Shown in pieces: positions 11,406-22,799 of a stretch of 64,000 nt of DNA (position 1 is the stretch's first letter; each line of letters starts with the position of its first letter). Position numbers and translations under genes: made by a program. Below the pieces are notes generated by a model. It did not search any database. It was given only the letters and a program-made list of their open reading frames with translations, and had not been told where the DNA came from. The stretch spans positions 33,804,169 to 33,868,168 of the forward strand of contig NC_135175.1 in the NCBI RefSeq assembly GCF_041146795.1. The letters run 5' to 3'. The stretch is from Maylandia zebra. Taxonomy: Eukaryota; Chordata; Actinopteri; Cichliformes; Cichlidae.

Positions 11406-11650
11406 ATAGAAAGAAAACTGAACAGAACATCTGAATTCACTTGATGCTAAACATTCATTTCATAGAATAGTTTTTGTTGACATCTTCCTGTGCATCACTT
11501 TACAGCAGTCAGACTCATTAAAATGAGACTTTGTAGGAGTTCACTTCCTCTCATGTGTTCATCCACAGCAGCTGGACAATAAAGTTTATTGTGACCCTGA
11601 TACTGCAGCAGATCGCTCTCATCCATTTCCTGTTATCACTTCAAATAGAA
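11405..11650. other. Unassigned spacer
   Basis: AT-rich spacer. ACAATAAAGTTTATTGTGAC near 11577 resembles a LINE tail. No gene or complete element is seen. Confidence 0.4.
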
Positions 11651-11654
11651 ATCA

Positions 11655-12100
11655 GGCTGTAGAGTGTCAAACTCTGGCCCGCGCGCCAAATTTGGCCCGC
11701 AGCCCAATTACATTTGGCCCGCAAAACCATAGGCTTTGGAGCGTGATGTCATGGTAGGGGGCGTGGTCATGATTTTTCGTTGAGCTGCCATCTTAGTAGG
11801 CGAAACAAATGGCTACAGGAGTGAAAGCACACGGAAACATCAGCTATGGCTCGTACTTGCTGTGTTGTCAGTTGCAATGTTAGATCCCAAGATCGGGAAG
11901 GGAATAACCTGGAAAATGGGCTCTTTTTATCGTTTCCCCTCCTGGAAGCAACGTGAGGAATCTCACGTATCTGATGTAACCAAACGAAGACATCAAGCTT
12001 GGATAGCAGTGGTGAGACGAGCTGATATCGAGTTCTCTGCCATCGTTTTTTGTTGGTGTGCTCTCCACATTTTCATTCCGGTAATTTCTAAAGAAATTCA
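11655..12100 (+). pseudogene. THAP-domain relic in a transposon
   Basis: ATG at 11846 opens [11 protein letters not shown], the first cysteine pair of a THAP zinc finger. After about 60 bases the frame must slip to continue [12 protein letters not shown] and [19 protein letters not shown], which fit the conserved FP, W and basic core of THAP domains. The second half (the later Cys and His ligands) is missing. The upstream flank carries TGTCAAACTCTGGCCCGC, typical of a hAT-type terminus. THAP domains bind DNA and occur in host genes and P-element-like or other transposons. This copy is frameshifted and truncated, hence a pseudogene. Confidence 0.7.
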
Positions 12101-12518
12101 TATTGCTCTTTATAGGCTTTTCGACGGCCCGAACACGGACACACTGTCGGAGCTTAGCGATTCTGATGTGTCGGCTCCGCTCTGTGTTTACGTCTTTTTT
12201 GCGCTGATTCTGAGCTGCAGGTTTTGTCTCTCTCCAACCAAGATTCACCGAGCCAGCAGCAAAGGAGCAGCAAACTGCGCTTCACATTTGATCAATGTCG
12301 TCATGAATTCCCTCTGACTTTTGCTGTTTTGCTTCCACCACGATAAAAATCACACTTCCTGCACAGCTCTCTCTCTGATGAAGTCTCACATGTATCAGTA
12401 CTGATAAATGATCAGAATTATAATATTTCTGACTGTCTGAGGCTAAATTGAATCGAATCAAGTCTTTGAGAACCGGAATCGAATGGATTATAGAAATCAG
12501 TGATGATACCCAGCCCTA
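12100..12518. mobile_element. hAT fragment, same family as intron copy 6235-7050
   Basis: The right end reads GATGATACCCAGCCCTA, the inverted form of the TAGGGCTGGGCATC end at 6235. The inner part 12140-12260 is homologous to 6740-6920 in opposite orientation. No matching left end or target duplication was found, so the element is truncated or rearranged against the THAP relic. Confidence 0.65.
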
Positions 12519-13193
12519 GTGAGCAGCCTAGGCCTGAGAGAAGTGGATGTAGCTGTGGATGAAAAGAACTATTGATAACTTTTTTGTTAAGTTAAGGCCT
12601 GATCCTTCTGAAATTCATAGCCAGTGCTCGGAAAAAGCACAGTGTATCCAGGAAACACATTATATGCTGCAATAAATGCACTGCCCAAGTGTCCCCTCTC
12701 CCCACTGTCTTTCAGCAGCAGACAGCAGCAAACAGGTCGTCAGAGGAGCCGAAATGATGATTAAGTTTAACATTTTCTACAATATTGACAAAGCACTTTA
12801 AGCACAAGTTTGTTAGTTAATAATTTAGAAATGAATATTGTCTGTATGGACTCCCCCCCCCAAAGAAAGTGCACATGTAAAACTGCGGTGTTAAGCGATG
12901 CGGTTGAAAAATTTGAGTGCGCCTAACTTTTGTGCCGGTGTTGTGCCCAAAAGTGATTGTCTGCCAGAAAGTGATTGCCGTCCGCGGGAGCGCGCGCAGC
13001 TGCTTAAAGCTGCAGCGCCCGGATTACTTCCGTTGCCAGCTACTTCCGTGCAACTGATATAACGTGGGGGGAAAAAAAACCCCAAACACATTTATGCCTT
13101 TGTTATTAGGCAAAGGTATGCATTTATGGAGCTTTAATTTTTAAAGTTAGGCGTACCGGTGCGCCCATGTCAAAAAGTTAGTCTAGAGCCCTG
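12519..13193. repeat. Unclassified DNA-transposon-like segment
   Basis: The right side reads GTGCGCCCATGTCAAAAAGT then TAGTCTAGAGCCCTG, which looks like a transposon terminus. A decayed inverted version (GTGCGCCTAACTTTTGTGCC) appears near 12917. No transposase reading frame is recognisable. Boundaries are uncertain. Confidence 0.35.
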
Positions 13194-13214
13194 CTCACAG
13201 TAAAGTTAGCTCGG

Positions 13215-13262
13215 TGCTTACCTTTAGATGAGCCCACAAACCGAGAGAAACTCCGTGATGAA
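13215..13262 (-). promoter_or_regulatory. Candidate noncoding first exon of ZNF-A
   Basis: On the minus strand CTCTCGGTTTGTGGG leads to a good donor (AAAG then GTAAGC, exon end about 13222). A similar stretch, CTCTCGGTTTGTGGG followed by a donor (GTAAGAAC), occurs at 32055-32026 upstream of ZNF-B. Finding the same stretch and donor upstream of both paralogues suggests a shared 5' UTR exon and nearby promoter. The true transcription start is not visible, and later hAT insertions begin about 200 bp further upstream. Confidence 0.4.
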
Positions 13263-13466
13263 GTTGTGGCTACGTTCACACGTACACGGGTATTTTGAAA
13301 ACGGAGATTTCAAAATAGTCACAGTCACAGTGTGATGCCAAAATAGGACCACACCTTTGACGCTGCGTTTTTCACGTTTTCCTCGTGCACACGTAAACAC
13401 AAAAACGGACTTTTCGAAAGTATCCACCCTGGCAGGCGTTTTTCAGTGTCCGAAAACGCCGTTTAC

Positions 13467-14745
13467 TAGTGATGGGACGTTCTGTATCGAGGCTTCGAAG
13501 CTTGTGTCCAGTAATGGAGGGGGCGTTTCCGTGATGCGCGTATCGAGGCTTGCTTCATTTATGGGAGGAGCTGAAAATGATGACGTCCGAAGCCTCGCTG
13601 CCCGGCTGTACCACGTGACTGGTTCATGAAGTGGTTCGAACTTTGCCGCGAGATATGACAGCGATATAAACCCCTCAGACTTCATTCAAAAATGTGGGTG
13701 TTTGATGGAGAGTTGCGGTTAGTGAGAGTTTGGAGACCGTTTGGAGGTTTATGAGAGTGAGGAGAGAAAGTCAGGAGAGAATGGAGCCAGCTAAGAAGAG
13801 GAGGATGTCCTCCCCTGTGTGGGAACATTTTGATCTTATTCCTCCCAACAAGGTATGTAAATTTCTACAGAAGATGTATTTTCATGATACTGATGGTGCA
13901 ATACAATTTATGTTAAGCTGTCTGTACTTTTGTACAAGGTGAAGTGTTTGCTATGTGCCAGGGAGCTGGGATATAACAACAACACCTCATCCATGCTTAG
14001 GCACTACAGAGCTTTGCATGAGAATAAGGGGGACACCGATTGTGGAGCAAGACCAGGTGAGCCATCAAATGCAATGATAATATAGGATGCAGTAATGTTA
14101 CTAAATGATATAACAATATTATACAACTGTTATAAGTTACGTGTGTGATATTTATATTTGTGCTTTGTCTTTATTGTCTTTCCTCAGAGAACAATCTCAA
14201 ATAGATGAAGACCTGGTCAGCATGGTGATTGAGGACTTCCAGCCATTTAGCATTGTGGAGGACAAAGGATTCAAAAGATTTGTTAAATCATTAAATCCCA
14301 GCTATGTTCTCCCCACTAAAAAGGTCATAAAAGCAGTGAAAATTTAGTTTTTACAGAATAAAATGTGAACAGGCAGTGTGTAGCTGTCCATACCTCAACG
14401 TTACAAAAGCACAACTACTGTCCACACCCCAACCACACCTCACCTCACAGTAAATGATCATTTCCATTTTAAGCATTTCCAAATAATCATTTTCCATACT
14501 GCCAGTATAAATATACACAGTATACTGCCATCACTACAATATACATGTTTTACACACTCCTTTTGTTGTTGACATTTACAGGCTGTGTGCAAAATGCCAC
14601 ACTCTTCAAATTCATGCCAGCTATTATTTTTACGTCCAGTAGGTGTCCTACTAGAGCAAATGAAGCTTCATGAAGCTTCGCGTTGGGGTGAACCAATTGG
14701 ATGAAAAGCTTCAGTGCTTCATGGGGCTTCATCTGCCCATCACTA
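13467..14745 (+). mobile_element. BED-finger hAT element, internally deleted, perfect TSD
   Basis: The ends are TAGTGATGGG and CCCATCACTA, with a perfect 8-bp target duplication CCGTTTAC (13459-13466 and 14746-14753). It keeps the start of a transposase gene in three exons with good splice sites. Exon 1 (13781-13852) begins MEPAKKRRMSSPVWEHF. Exon 2 (13939-14056) completes a BED zinc finger (VKCLLCARELGYNN then MLRHYRALH). Exon 3 (14188-14323) carries IEDFQPFSIVEDKGF, typical of hAT transposases. Exon 2 to exon 3 splicing does not keep frame, and the catalytic region is absent. Non-autonomous. It sits inside another repeat whose ends read CACACGTACACGGGTATTT. Confidence 0.9.
13781..14323 (+). 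pseudogene. hAT transposase N-terminal exons (BED finger)
   Basis: See the enclosing element. The BED finger (W and F aromatic pair, C-x2-C, H-x4-H) is the DNA-binding domain of ZBED-like hAT transposases and binds transposon ends. All three exons keep GT/AG borders, but the join between exons 2 and 3 is out of frame and meets a TAG six codons later. The RNase-H-like catalytic domain and dimerisation region are deleted. An active host ZBED gene is unlikely because the region is framed by transposon ends. Confidence 0.8.
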
Positions 14746-14846
14746 CCGTTTACGTGTGGACGAAAGGTGCAAACGCATAGAAAAATCTGCGTTTTCAAAA
14801 ATACCCAGGAAACAGATGCGGGAAACGTTGGTAGTGGTATAGTTTG

Positions 14847-16193
14847 TAGTGATGGTCCGCTTGAAGCTGATGCTCCGGTGCGTGTGTCAAAAAAATCAAC
14901 ACACTGCTTCAGAAGCTCTGTATCGAAGCTTGATTCGTTTGGCCAGAGTCACGTGATCAGTGACGTCCGAAGCGTCGTTTAGAACGTGACTACTTCGGGG
15001 TCTCGTTCAATGCTTTATAAGGAAGTGAATAATTCGCAGGATTTGTGGAGTGTTTTGATGGTGACAGGTAGCAAACCACTGATATTTCTACTGAGAGACA
15101 TGGAGCCAGCGAGGAAGAGAGGAGGTTCTGTTGTGTGGGAGTATTTTGAGTAGATTTTGGTCATTCGGGTGGGTTTTCCAGCTTTGTGTTCTGGCTGTTT
15201 GCTTTTGTTTTGTGCGTGTTTATTTTATCTGAAAACGGGAAAAACTCAAAATGTCAAAAATCTGTTTTTCATAATATAAATATCATCAAATATCTTTAGA
15301 AAAACTTCCATTTGACTCGTTACATTTAATGTTAAAATATATATTTTATTTTTCAATTAATCTTAAAATGTTAGTCTGCCAAATGTGCAGCAATTTCATG
15401 TATTTATTCTCTTTAGCTGAGTTTGTGGGGCCCAGGTAGACTGTATAACTGCATCTCTACCAGTTTCTCTGCACTCCAGCCTCTTCTGTTCCACGTGAAG
15501 GGATTTTCCTTAATGCAGGAGAAATTATCTCCACGAAAAGGAACAGTTTCGGCCATCGCACAGTGGAACAAATTCTCTTCTTAAATAAAAATGAAAAAGG
15601 GTTACCTTAAATGCATCATGTTTTTAGTTTGCAAGTTCATAAGCACTTTCCCTTTCACAATCAATTCTACCCCCAGGTCAGAAATATGTCTGGGAAAATT
15701 TCCCTAATATAATATAAATACACCCGTCTTGCGATTAATTTCACAAGTGCATGGAGACAAGACCTCACAGCAGAATCATACTCCATAATGTGTTGTACAG
15801 TATTATATGTATATTATATGTAACGTCGTGTTTTCCAATTATTGTATTTACCAACATCAAGAAGTGAAAAGCAAAGAAAGACCACATAATGGTGCATGTT
15901 TAAACAAGGAAAATTTGCTGGTCGAAATTATTCATTACACAAATAAACCACATTTTTTAACCCCAAAAAATACACGTTCAAAGCAACACAACGGCGGCCC
16001 AATATCAGAGAAAATTCCACTCTGTAGAGTGAGTGGGCAATCATAATGAAGCAGTTGGTTTTATTTTGTGGATTCAAGCGGCTCTTCATATTTTTGGCCA
16101 CCAGATGTCACCAGAGAGGACTGTGTTGAAAAGCTTCGAGTAATGAACCATTTTTCAATACAAGCTTCAGAAAGCTTCATTTGGCCATCACTA
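14847..16193 (+). mobile_element. Second BED-type hAT element, perfect TSD
   Basis: The ends are TAGTGATGGT and GGCCATCACTA, with a perfect 8-bp target duplication ATAGTTTG (14839-14846 and 16194-16201). At about 15101 it reads MEPARKRGGSVVWEYFE then a stop, the same N-terminus as the neighbouring element but dead. Its inside otherwise differs from the neighbour. It lies only about 100 bp from that element, in the same older host repeat. Confidence 0.85.
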
Positions 16194-16239
16194 ATAGTTT
16201 GTTTCGCTCCTCTAAGTTCACTACTTTACTCGCTGTGGA

Positions 16240-16580
16240 TGAAAAATTGATATGATTATTAGTGTTAGTAGGACAGAGATTAAGAGTAGAATACGGCACA
16301 AAATGAAGGAACGCTGGCAAAAGCAATGGGAGGAAGAGAGGAAAGGGTGATGGTTTTACAAAATCCAAAGGAAATTGGGAGACATGAGAAGTACAGGAAG
16401 AAACAGGAGACTGTTATATCTCGACTTAGATTCGGACACACTGGTTTTAATACCACATTACTTTTAATAGGAAAACACTGTACAGTGGAGTGTGACTGCA
16501 GTAGGGAACAGGAAATAATGTTTTATTGCATTGTCAGAAGTATGATATTGAAAGAAGACAACTAATCAAAATGCTGGCCG
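16240..16580 (+). repeat. LINE C-terminal fragment (RNase H-type lineage)
   Basis: The plus strand reads, across frame breaks, KMKERWQKQWEEERKG, then RLRFGHTGFNTTLLLIGKH and a C-x-C region. This resembles the region after RNase H in I/Nimb-like LINEs (RLRxGHTxLN...GKH...C). No RT is present. Clade assignment is tentative. Confidence 0.55.
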
Positions 16581-16589
16581 ATATGAGAG

Positions 16590-17450
16590 TAAAACTGGAC
16601 TTGATTTATTTATTTTGCATGAGCTCTATAAGTAAAAGCTACTTTTCCAGCTATCCAAAAACATGCATCTCAACTGGAAACTCAAAGTCACCCACTGAAA
16701 ACTGACTTAGTTTGAAAATAAAAGAGACCATTTAAAGATTCAACCAATGCTGATATTTGAATCTATCCAAAACATGTCTAGTTAATGATAAAGGACTGAA
16801 CAGGTCTCCTTTTTGTTTTTGCTTCTTGATTAAAAAAAAGGACAAATATACTTGCCTACATATGCTATTCTACATGCTTTTAAACCGTTTAAAATTACAA
16901 TTCATAGTTTTATATGTGAATTATATAATGTTAAATTACTATTAAACAAATGACTAAGTATTTCAGACTTTAGTTTACTTCAGCCATATATCATATAAAT
17001 CAGGTATCATACAAAAGTAAAAATAGCTTCAAATACAGTCATGACAATAAAAGAATATGACTTTAAGGACTTAACAACATTACTTCAGTTATAGTACACC
17101 AACATCAGATAGGGGGCTGGGATGTTTTATTCTAAACATGAACTACTGTTACAGCAACAGACATGGACTACATGCCCCACAAAACAAACACATGCCTGCT
17201 CCTCTCGTTAGCTGAAATGAACTGCTGGCATATTTGTTTTACATCTATACTGTCCAGTCTCTCCTGGTGGACATGGCATCACATTATTCATGGTTACATA
17301 CAATTTTAGACTGATGTGGACCAAGCCTAGCACCTACTTGGCAACCTTGAGACCTCAGAATTAGGGAGACATTCAAATGGGCTGGGGGGATATACATGTA
17401 CATATATATACAAAAAACTTGAATCTTACAGTGTTTATTTATAAAATAAG
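16590..17450. other. AT-rich spacer, nothing identified
   Basis: There are short open frames only, no conserved motif and no clear repeat end. Confidence 0.4.
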
Positions 17451-17459
17451 ATAAAATAA

Positions 17460-18215
17460 GTTAAATGTCACCGTTATTACCGGAAACAGCCCGGGGGTGT
17501 CCAAATTCAGAGGCTGCGCCCACCTGAGGACCCGGCCTTTGTGGTCTAAGTGGGCCGGGTCCTCCGAAAGCCAGGTAGACCGGAAATGAACGACTGTGAA
17601 ATTGGACGGTCTAGCCTTCAGAATTACGTCACCTGCCGTCTGCTCCTTGCTGTCTAAAATATAACCAGACGCTGGCGTAGATGGTCGAATAAACTGCTGT
17701 TTTCACACAGCAGTTTATTCAGCTGTGTGAAAACCCGGGAAAAATCCTCCCGAGAGATTAATAAAGTTTTATTTAATTTAATTTAATCTAATAACTTTAA
17801 TCTCAGCCAAAACGATTTACTCACCAACAAATAAAACACAACTAAAGCACTGAAAAAGGCCAAACAATAACACGTTTAAGTTATTTGACGTTTACACAGC
17901 TACATTCTCGCCTGAAAATGTGTTAAAAGTTTATTTTGCGACCCAGAAAGAGTAATAAGAGTAATATTAAAACTAAGTAGCTGCAGTAATAGTAGCCATT
18001 GTTGGAAACTGGAATTGGCTGGGCCGGTCTGCGATATGGTTTTCAGTTTTGTTGTCCGGGTGGAAAATCAGGAGAAATTGGGGGGAGAATGGTCGCCCCG
18101 GGAGATTTTCGGGAGGGGCACTGAAATTCGGGATTTCTCGGAAAAATCGTGAGTGTTGGCATGTATGGCCTAGCATAGCCTGTAACGTTATTGTGACGGA
18201 CACAATATATGAGTG
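17460..18215. repeat. hAT relic related to the ZNF-D insertion
   Basis: Bases 17640-18005 align with 55.72-56.20 kb inside the hAT element that sits in ZNF-D (shared AATCTCAGCCAAAACGATTT-like and ACACAGCTACATTCTCGCCT). A perfect 13-bp inverted repeat with an 8-base loop lies at 17687-17720. Neither terminus is recognisable here. Confidence 0.6.
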
Positions 18216-18219
18216 AACT

Positions 18220-18640
18220 TGACTTTAAGTGACTTACAGGTTTCTTTGAAAACCAATTTCTTATATCCAGGTTCTTCCTTTGCGCTGCCATCCTCCTCTC
18301 CTCCTGGCAGCGCAGGTTTGTTTGCCGCTGCTGAAACTAAACAGAGCTCCCTGAAAAGCTCAGCCAATCACATTGGCCATATTTGTCACATGACGTAGGA
18401 CTCCAGTAGAGAACGTAATTTAACTCTTTCTGCACCGCTCGCTGAATGAGACGCTGACAGATCTTTTTTTTTTTTCTTACCATCGGGTTTGTTTTTCTTT
18501 ACTCGAAGAGATCAAATTATTGGTGGGGACAATTCAATAATTGCTGGTGGGGACATGTCCCTTCCGTCCATGCCAAATCTACGCCCTTGGTTCTCCATCA
18601 TCAAAGTAGATGGAGCTTGGAAAGAAAGCGAATGGACTTC
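18220..18640 (-). mobile_element. hAT relic with ZMYM/TTF-type N-terminus
   Basis: On the minus strand MAAQRKNLDIRNWFSKKP runs into a donor (CCT then GTAAGTCAC). KxxDIRxFFS-like openings are typical of transposases of the TTF-finger hAT group. The terminus side contains GGGCGTAGATTTG and GGGACATGTCCCCACC, common in that group. No catalytic core is present and the boundaries are approximate. Confidence 0.5.
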
Positions 18641-19017
18641 TTTAGGTTTCATGAAGATGTTGCATCTCTCACCCCACTGTTGGCAGTCACCCATCTCCAA
18701 TGCAGTTTTGAGATGGGTGACTTTGAAAGCTCAGAGCAGGCGGCAGACCAGCATGCACAAGCGCAAACAATGTGCGGTAAATGCGGGAAGCTTGCACCAG
18801 CCTGTAGGCTGTACGGAAAGTCAGAGAGGGACATCATTCTTCTTCTGCTCTTCTGCGGCAGTTGCCAGCTTAAATTTTGGTGTTTTGTCACCACCTGCTT
18901 GTCTTCACAGCTCACAGAGTAGTTGAGCGCTCACCGTTTATTTTTTTTCACATCTATTCAAAAAAGGCTGAAAGTGGAGTCCTGCACAGCAAAATCTCCA
19001 GTGTTAAATTAACACTG
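18640..19017. other. Spacer with short hairpins
   Basis: A perfect 13-bp inverted repeat (AGTCACCCATCTC) lies at about 18689-18726. A short sequence at about 18985-19017 (CAGCAAAATCTCC) recurs inverted just past the LTR at 19790-19805, so the LTR seems to have inserted in a small palindromic repeat. Confidence 0.4.
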
Positions 19018-19787
19018 TGTTACGGCCGAGACCGTTTTAGACGAGGGACAGGACTCAAATGCAGGACGCCGAACAGCACGTAAGTAGATTTTAAGAATAA
19101 TGTTTAATGACTTCACAAATATTCATAAACAAAAGGTGAGTTAGACAAGTACGACGTTCCACCACTGAATCTAAGTAACAATCTGGTCCGGGTCAGAGGG
19201 GACAGCTATTCCGGGAACTGGACTGGAAAGCGAGTCACATTAGATCCAGGAAAAGGTCGGGGTCACTGTAACAGAGTGCAGATGTTCAGATACGGATAAG
19301 GAGACATATGAATATGTTGTTGGTTCAGAATCCTCCTTCGTACTGCGTACTTGCCACAGGTGGTCGGAGATGATGTAGAGGGGTGAGTAGTCCGGGTGTG
19401 TAATCCAAAAACTCCTGGCGTGGAGGCAGAGAGGCAGGTAGGTGATTCGAGTAATAGCCTGTGGGACTGCCAGATGGTCCAATATCCAAGTAGGAGCTCT
19501 TTGGCAGGGATTGGCAGTTAGGTGTAGCTAAGAGAGAGGCGCACAAAAAACAAACATACAGTGAGGCAAGGTGATTCACAAAATACATAGGGAATCATGG
19601 TGGTGGCCTGCACTGACTGATGTTAGCAGAGAATCTGGCGAAGAGAGCTTGAGTACGCTGGCCTTATGAGTCCCCGGCTAAATTACCCACAGGTGTAAGC
19701 GATCAGCAAAAACACTGAAGCCCCTCCCAGGGGTGGAGACGCCAGCTCGGAGGGAGACACAGTGGCACACACCCGGACCATGACACA
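19018..19787 (-). mobile_element. Solo LTR, Ty3/gypsy-like, minus orientation
   Basis: Read on the minus strand it begins TGTGTCATGG and ends GTCTCGGCCGTAACA. Just before the end is GTCCTGCATTTGAGTCCTGT, a phrase typical of the 3' side of fish gypsy-like LTRs. No gag or pol sequence adjoins it. The target duplication is not clear. Confidence 0.6.
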
Positions 19788-19954
19788 CCGGAGATTTTGC
19801 TGTGTGGCACTGCAGAAATCCCCCTGCACAAAAATATTAAAACACACACTACACACACTTGTACTTCTGTATTTTTAACTAGGGTTTCTCCTGCTTGTGC
19901 ATCACCTTCCTCCCTCAAAATGCATCACTGCATTTAATCCTGCTTGTTCAAATT

Positions 19955-21190
19955 CAAATTCAAATTCAAATTTTATTTGTCACGTACACAGTCATACACA
20001 GTACGATATGTAGTGAAATGCTTGGACAACTGCTCGTGACCTAAAGAAAACAAAAAAGGAAAAGGCTATGAATAAGAAAGGAAATAAATATGAAACATTA
20101 AAAAGGGTAAATTTAACTAGGAAGGAATAAAATATAAATTAAGGTTAAAAATGAAATAACTGTACAACACAAATTAGAATGAAGGGTAAATTTAACTGGG
20201 AAGAATAAGATAAAGATAAATATATAAATTAAAGTTGAAAATAAAATAACTGTACAACAAAATACACAATACACAATATAGAACTATATAAGAATGTATG
20301 AAGAAATCTAAATATAAATAAATATATACACAATAACAGCAGCTGTACAAGTATTAACCGGAAATGAAGAATATAGTGACCAGTGTTGTGCAAAACCAAA
20401 GTCCAGAAAGTCCAGTGTGTGTGTAAGAACTGTATGTGTGGGTCAGTACTGTGTGGTGGTGTGATTGAGAGACCGTATCGCCTGCGGGAAGAAGCTCCTC
20501 CTCAGTCTCTCTGTGTTGGTCTTCAGGGAGCGGAATCGCTTTCCTGACCTCAACAGAGAGAACAGTCTGTTGTTGGGATGGCTGAGGTCCTTCACGATCT
20601 TCCTGGCCTTGGTCCAGCACCGCCTGCTGTAGATTGAGTGCAGGTCAGGGAGCTCGGAGCGGATGGTGCGCTCAGCTGACCGCACAACCCTCTGTAGAGC
20701 TCGTCTGTCCTGCATGGTGCTGTTCCCGAACCAGGTTAAGATGTTTCCCGCCAGGATGCTCTCTATGGTGCACGAGTAAAAGTTCCTGAGCACCTTGGAG
20801 GGCAGTTGGAAGTCTCTCAAGCGTCTGAGGTGGTAGAGACGCTGACGGGCCTTTTTCACCACGGTGTTGATGTGACAGGACCATGACAGGTCCTGCGTGA
20901 TGTGAACTCCGAGGTATTTGAAGCTGTCCACTCTCTCCACTGGGCACTCGTTGATGACGGGGGTCTGGTAGTTCCTCTCCTGCTTAGTGCTGAAGTCCAC
21001 TATCAGCTCCTTTGTCTTACTGACGTTTAGAAGGAGGTTGTTCCTCTGGCACCAGTTCTCCAGATTCCTAATCTCCTTCAGGTAGGCCGTCTCGTTGTTA
21101 TCAGAGATCAGGCCCACCACGACGGTGTCGTCAGCAAACTTGATGATGGTGGTGGAGCTGGTAGTGGCCACACAGTGGTGTTCTGTCTTT
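19955..21190 (-). mobile_element. 5'-truncated jockey/L2-group LINE
   Basis: The minus strand encodes the C-terminal half of an RT in one open frame from about 21180 to 20443. It includes FADDTVVVGLI, KTKELIVDF and FKYLGVHITQDLSW, then the conserved tail DLSHPNNRLFSLLRSGKRFR and FFPQAIRSLN. The 3' end (19955-19985) carries a repeated ATTTGA tail. It lacks the endonuclease and RT motifs A and B, so it is a dead 5'-truncated copy with its remaining frame well kept, which suggests moderate age. Confidence 0.85.
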
Positions 21191-22790
21191 AACTTTGAAA
21201 CCACTTCCCTTTTATTTTCACAAGCCATATGATACATGGAAATCCAAACAGTTATCATGACTGACATGAGTTTTTAATAACTGCATATTGTATGCCAAAA
21301 ACATTAAAGTAATCAGTTCATTAGTGATTCTATTATATATATACTGTAGGGTATTTACCTCAAGCTTTGATGTTGTAATTAAAATTAAATTGAGCACTTG
21401 ATAAGAACCATATTTGACATTTATAAGATACTGAGCAGTAAGTACCAGAGTCAAAACTGCACGTAAGCTAATTTTGTGTATATTTTATTATTTATAGGAT
21501 CAATAAAAACCTTTTTTTGTACTTTTATCTCCTCATGCAGCAAAACAAACTCAAATTTTAAAACAACAAAGACATTTATAGGACATTTCACATGAGTAAA
21601 CTAGAACAGAAATGGCGCAGCACCGACTCCACTGACAAGAATCAGGAGGTTCTGACAGAATTCTGCTGCTATTTATTGCACAGTTTAAGTAAAATCAGAA
21701 GACCTAATACATAAATAAATAAATAACAACAATTCAAAGGAAGTCTCTGCAAATGCTGGCTGCCAGCTTCAGACAGGTGTTTTTTCACCTCCATTATTCA
21801 ATGGGAGACATGGATATTTCAAAATCTGTTAAGTTCTGACAGGCAGTTAGCAAACACATACAACTTCAGCTCATTACAAAGATAAAAGGTTCCACCTAGT
21901 GGAGAAAATACATATTGCTGTAACAATAAAGCTTTAGCACTAATTGTTACACTTCATATCCTTTATTACAAACAACTGTTTTTAGAATACTTACAGAATT
22001 AAGCGCTGCTATATGAACATGTACATGCTGCTAAAAGGTTTTGTTAAAGCAACATTTAGACAAGCCGCAAGTTAAGTGTTCATACACAGCTAGCAAAGCT
22101 TAACTGGTTGTGCTTTTGCCAAAACCAGAGACAACAAAAATGCATGCAGTCAATTTAATCCATGAAACGAAATAAAAAGTATGTACTAGGTTAACCAACT
22201 ATATCTGCTGAGGTTCTGGAATCTCAAAGGCTTTAAGCACAAATATTTAAAATTAGGTACACTAGAATAAAGATGTGAAACACCAGTTTTTTGCAGGAAA
22301 AAAGTTTCTTGTTGTTAATTTTAAGTAATGTGTAAGTAAATTCAGAGAATGCATGAGTAACTTTAAGTGTTGCATAATTTTAGGTATTTTATCAGGATGG
22401 AGACAAATTTTACTCTGAGTAATTTTGATTTCTTGGTATGTAGCTTATAAATGTATAAGGTGACTATAAACATCTGATTATGTAAAACAAAGCCTCAGAT
22501 TAGCATACAGTCTACATATTCATTTCTTTGAAGCATCCAGTACAACACGGTGTAAATGCAGCTGTTATCAGGAAGTAACTAGTTTACGGGGTAAATTTCA
22601 TTGTCTGTACTTCTCGATCAAATCCTCAAAGCAAACATCACATCTGTAGTCTTTTTATTTACTTGATAATCCTAACAGTCCTGGTACTTTTCTAATACTT
22701 AGCTGAATACTTTAAAAGTTTAACAATACTTGCTTGCACCAGACAGCACGTCTGAGGTCATAACTGATCTGATGGACTTTCTCGCAGTAA
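21190..22790. other. AT-rich region, nothing identified
   Basis: No reading frame with a recognisable domain and no clear transposon ends. Confidence 0.4.
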
Positions 22791-22799
22791 CACTAAACA

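Noticed and set aside
11862-12317. 151-codon plus-strand frame as a gene
   Set aside because: It overlaps one frame of the shifted THAP relic and runs into unrelated transposon sequence.
17687-17720. 13-bp hairpin as a terminator or regulatory RNA
   Set aside because: It lies inside a hAT relic. The related copy at 55.75 kb has only part of it, so it is likely chance or repeat structure.
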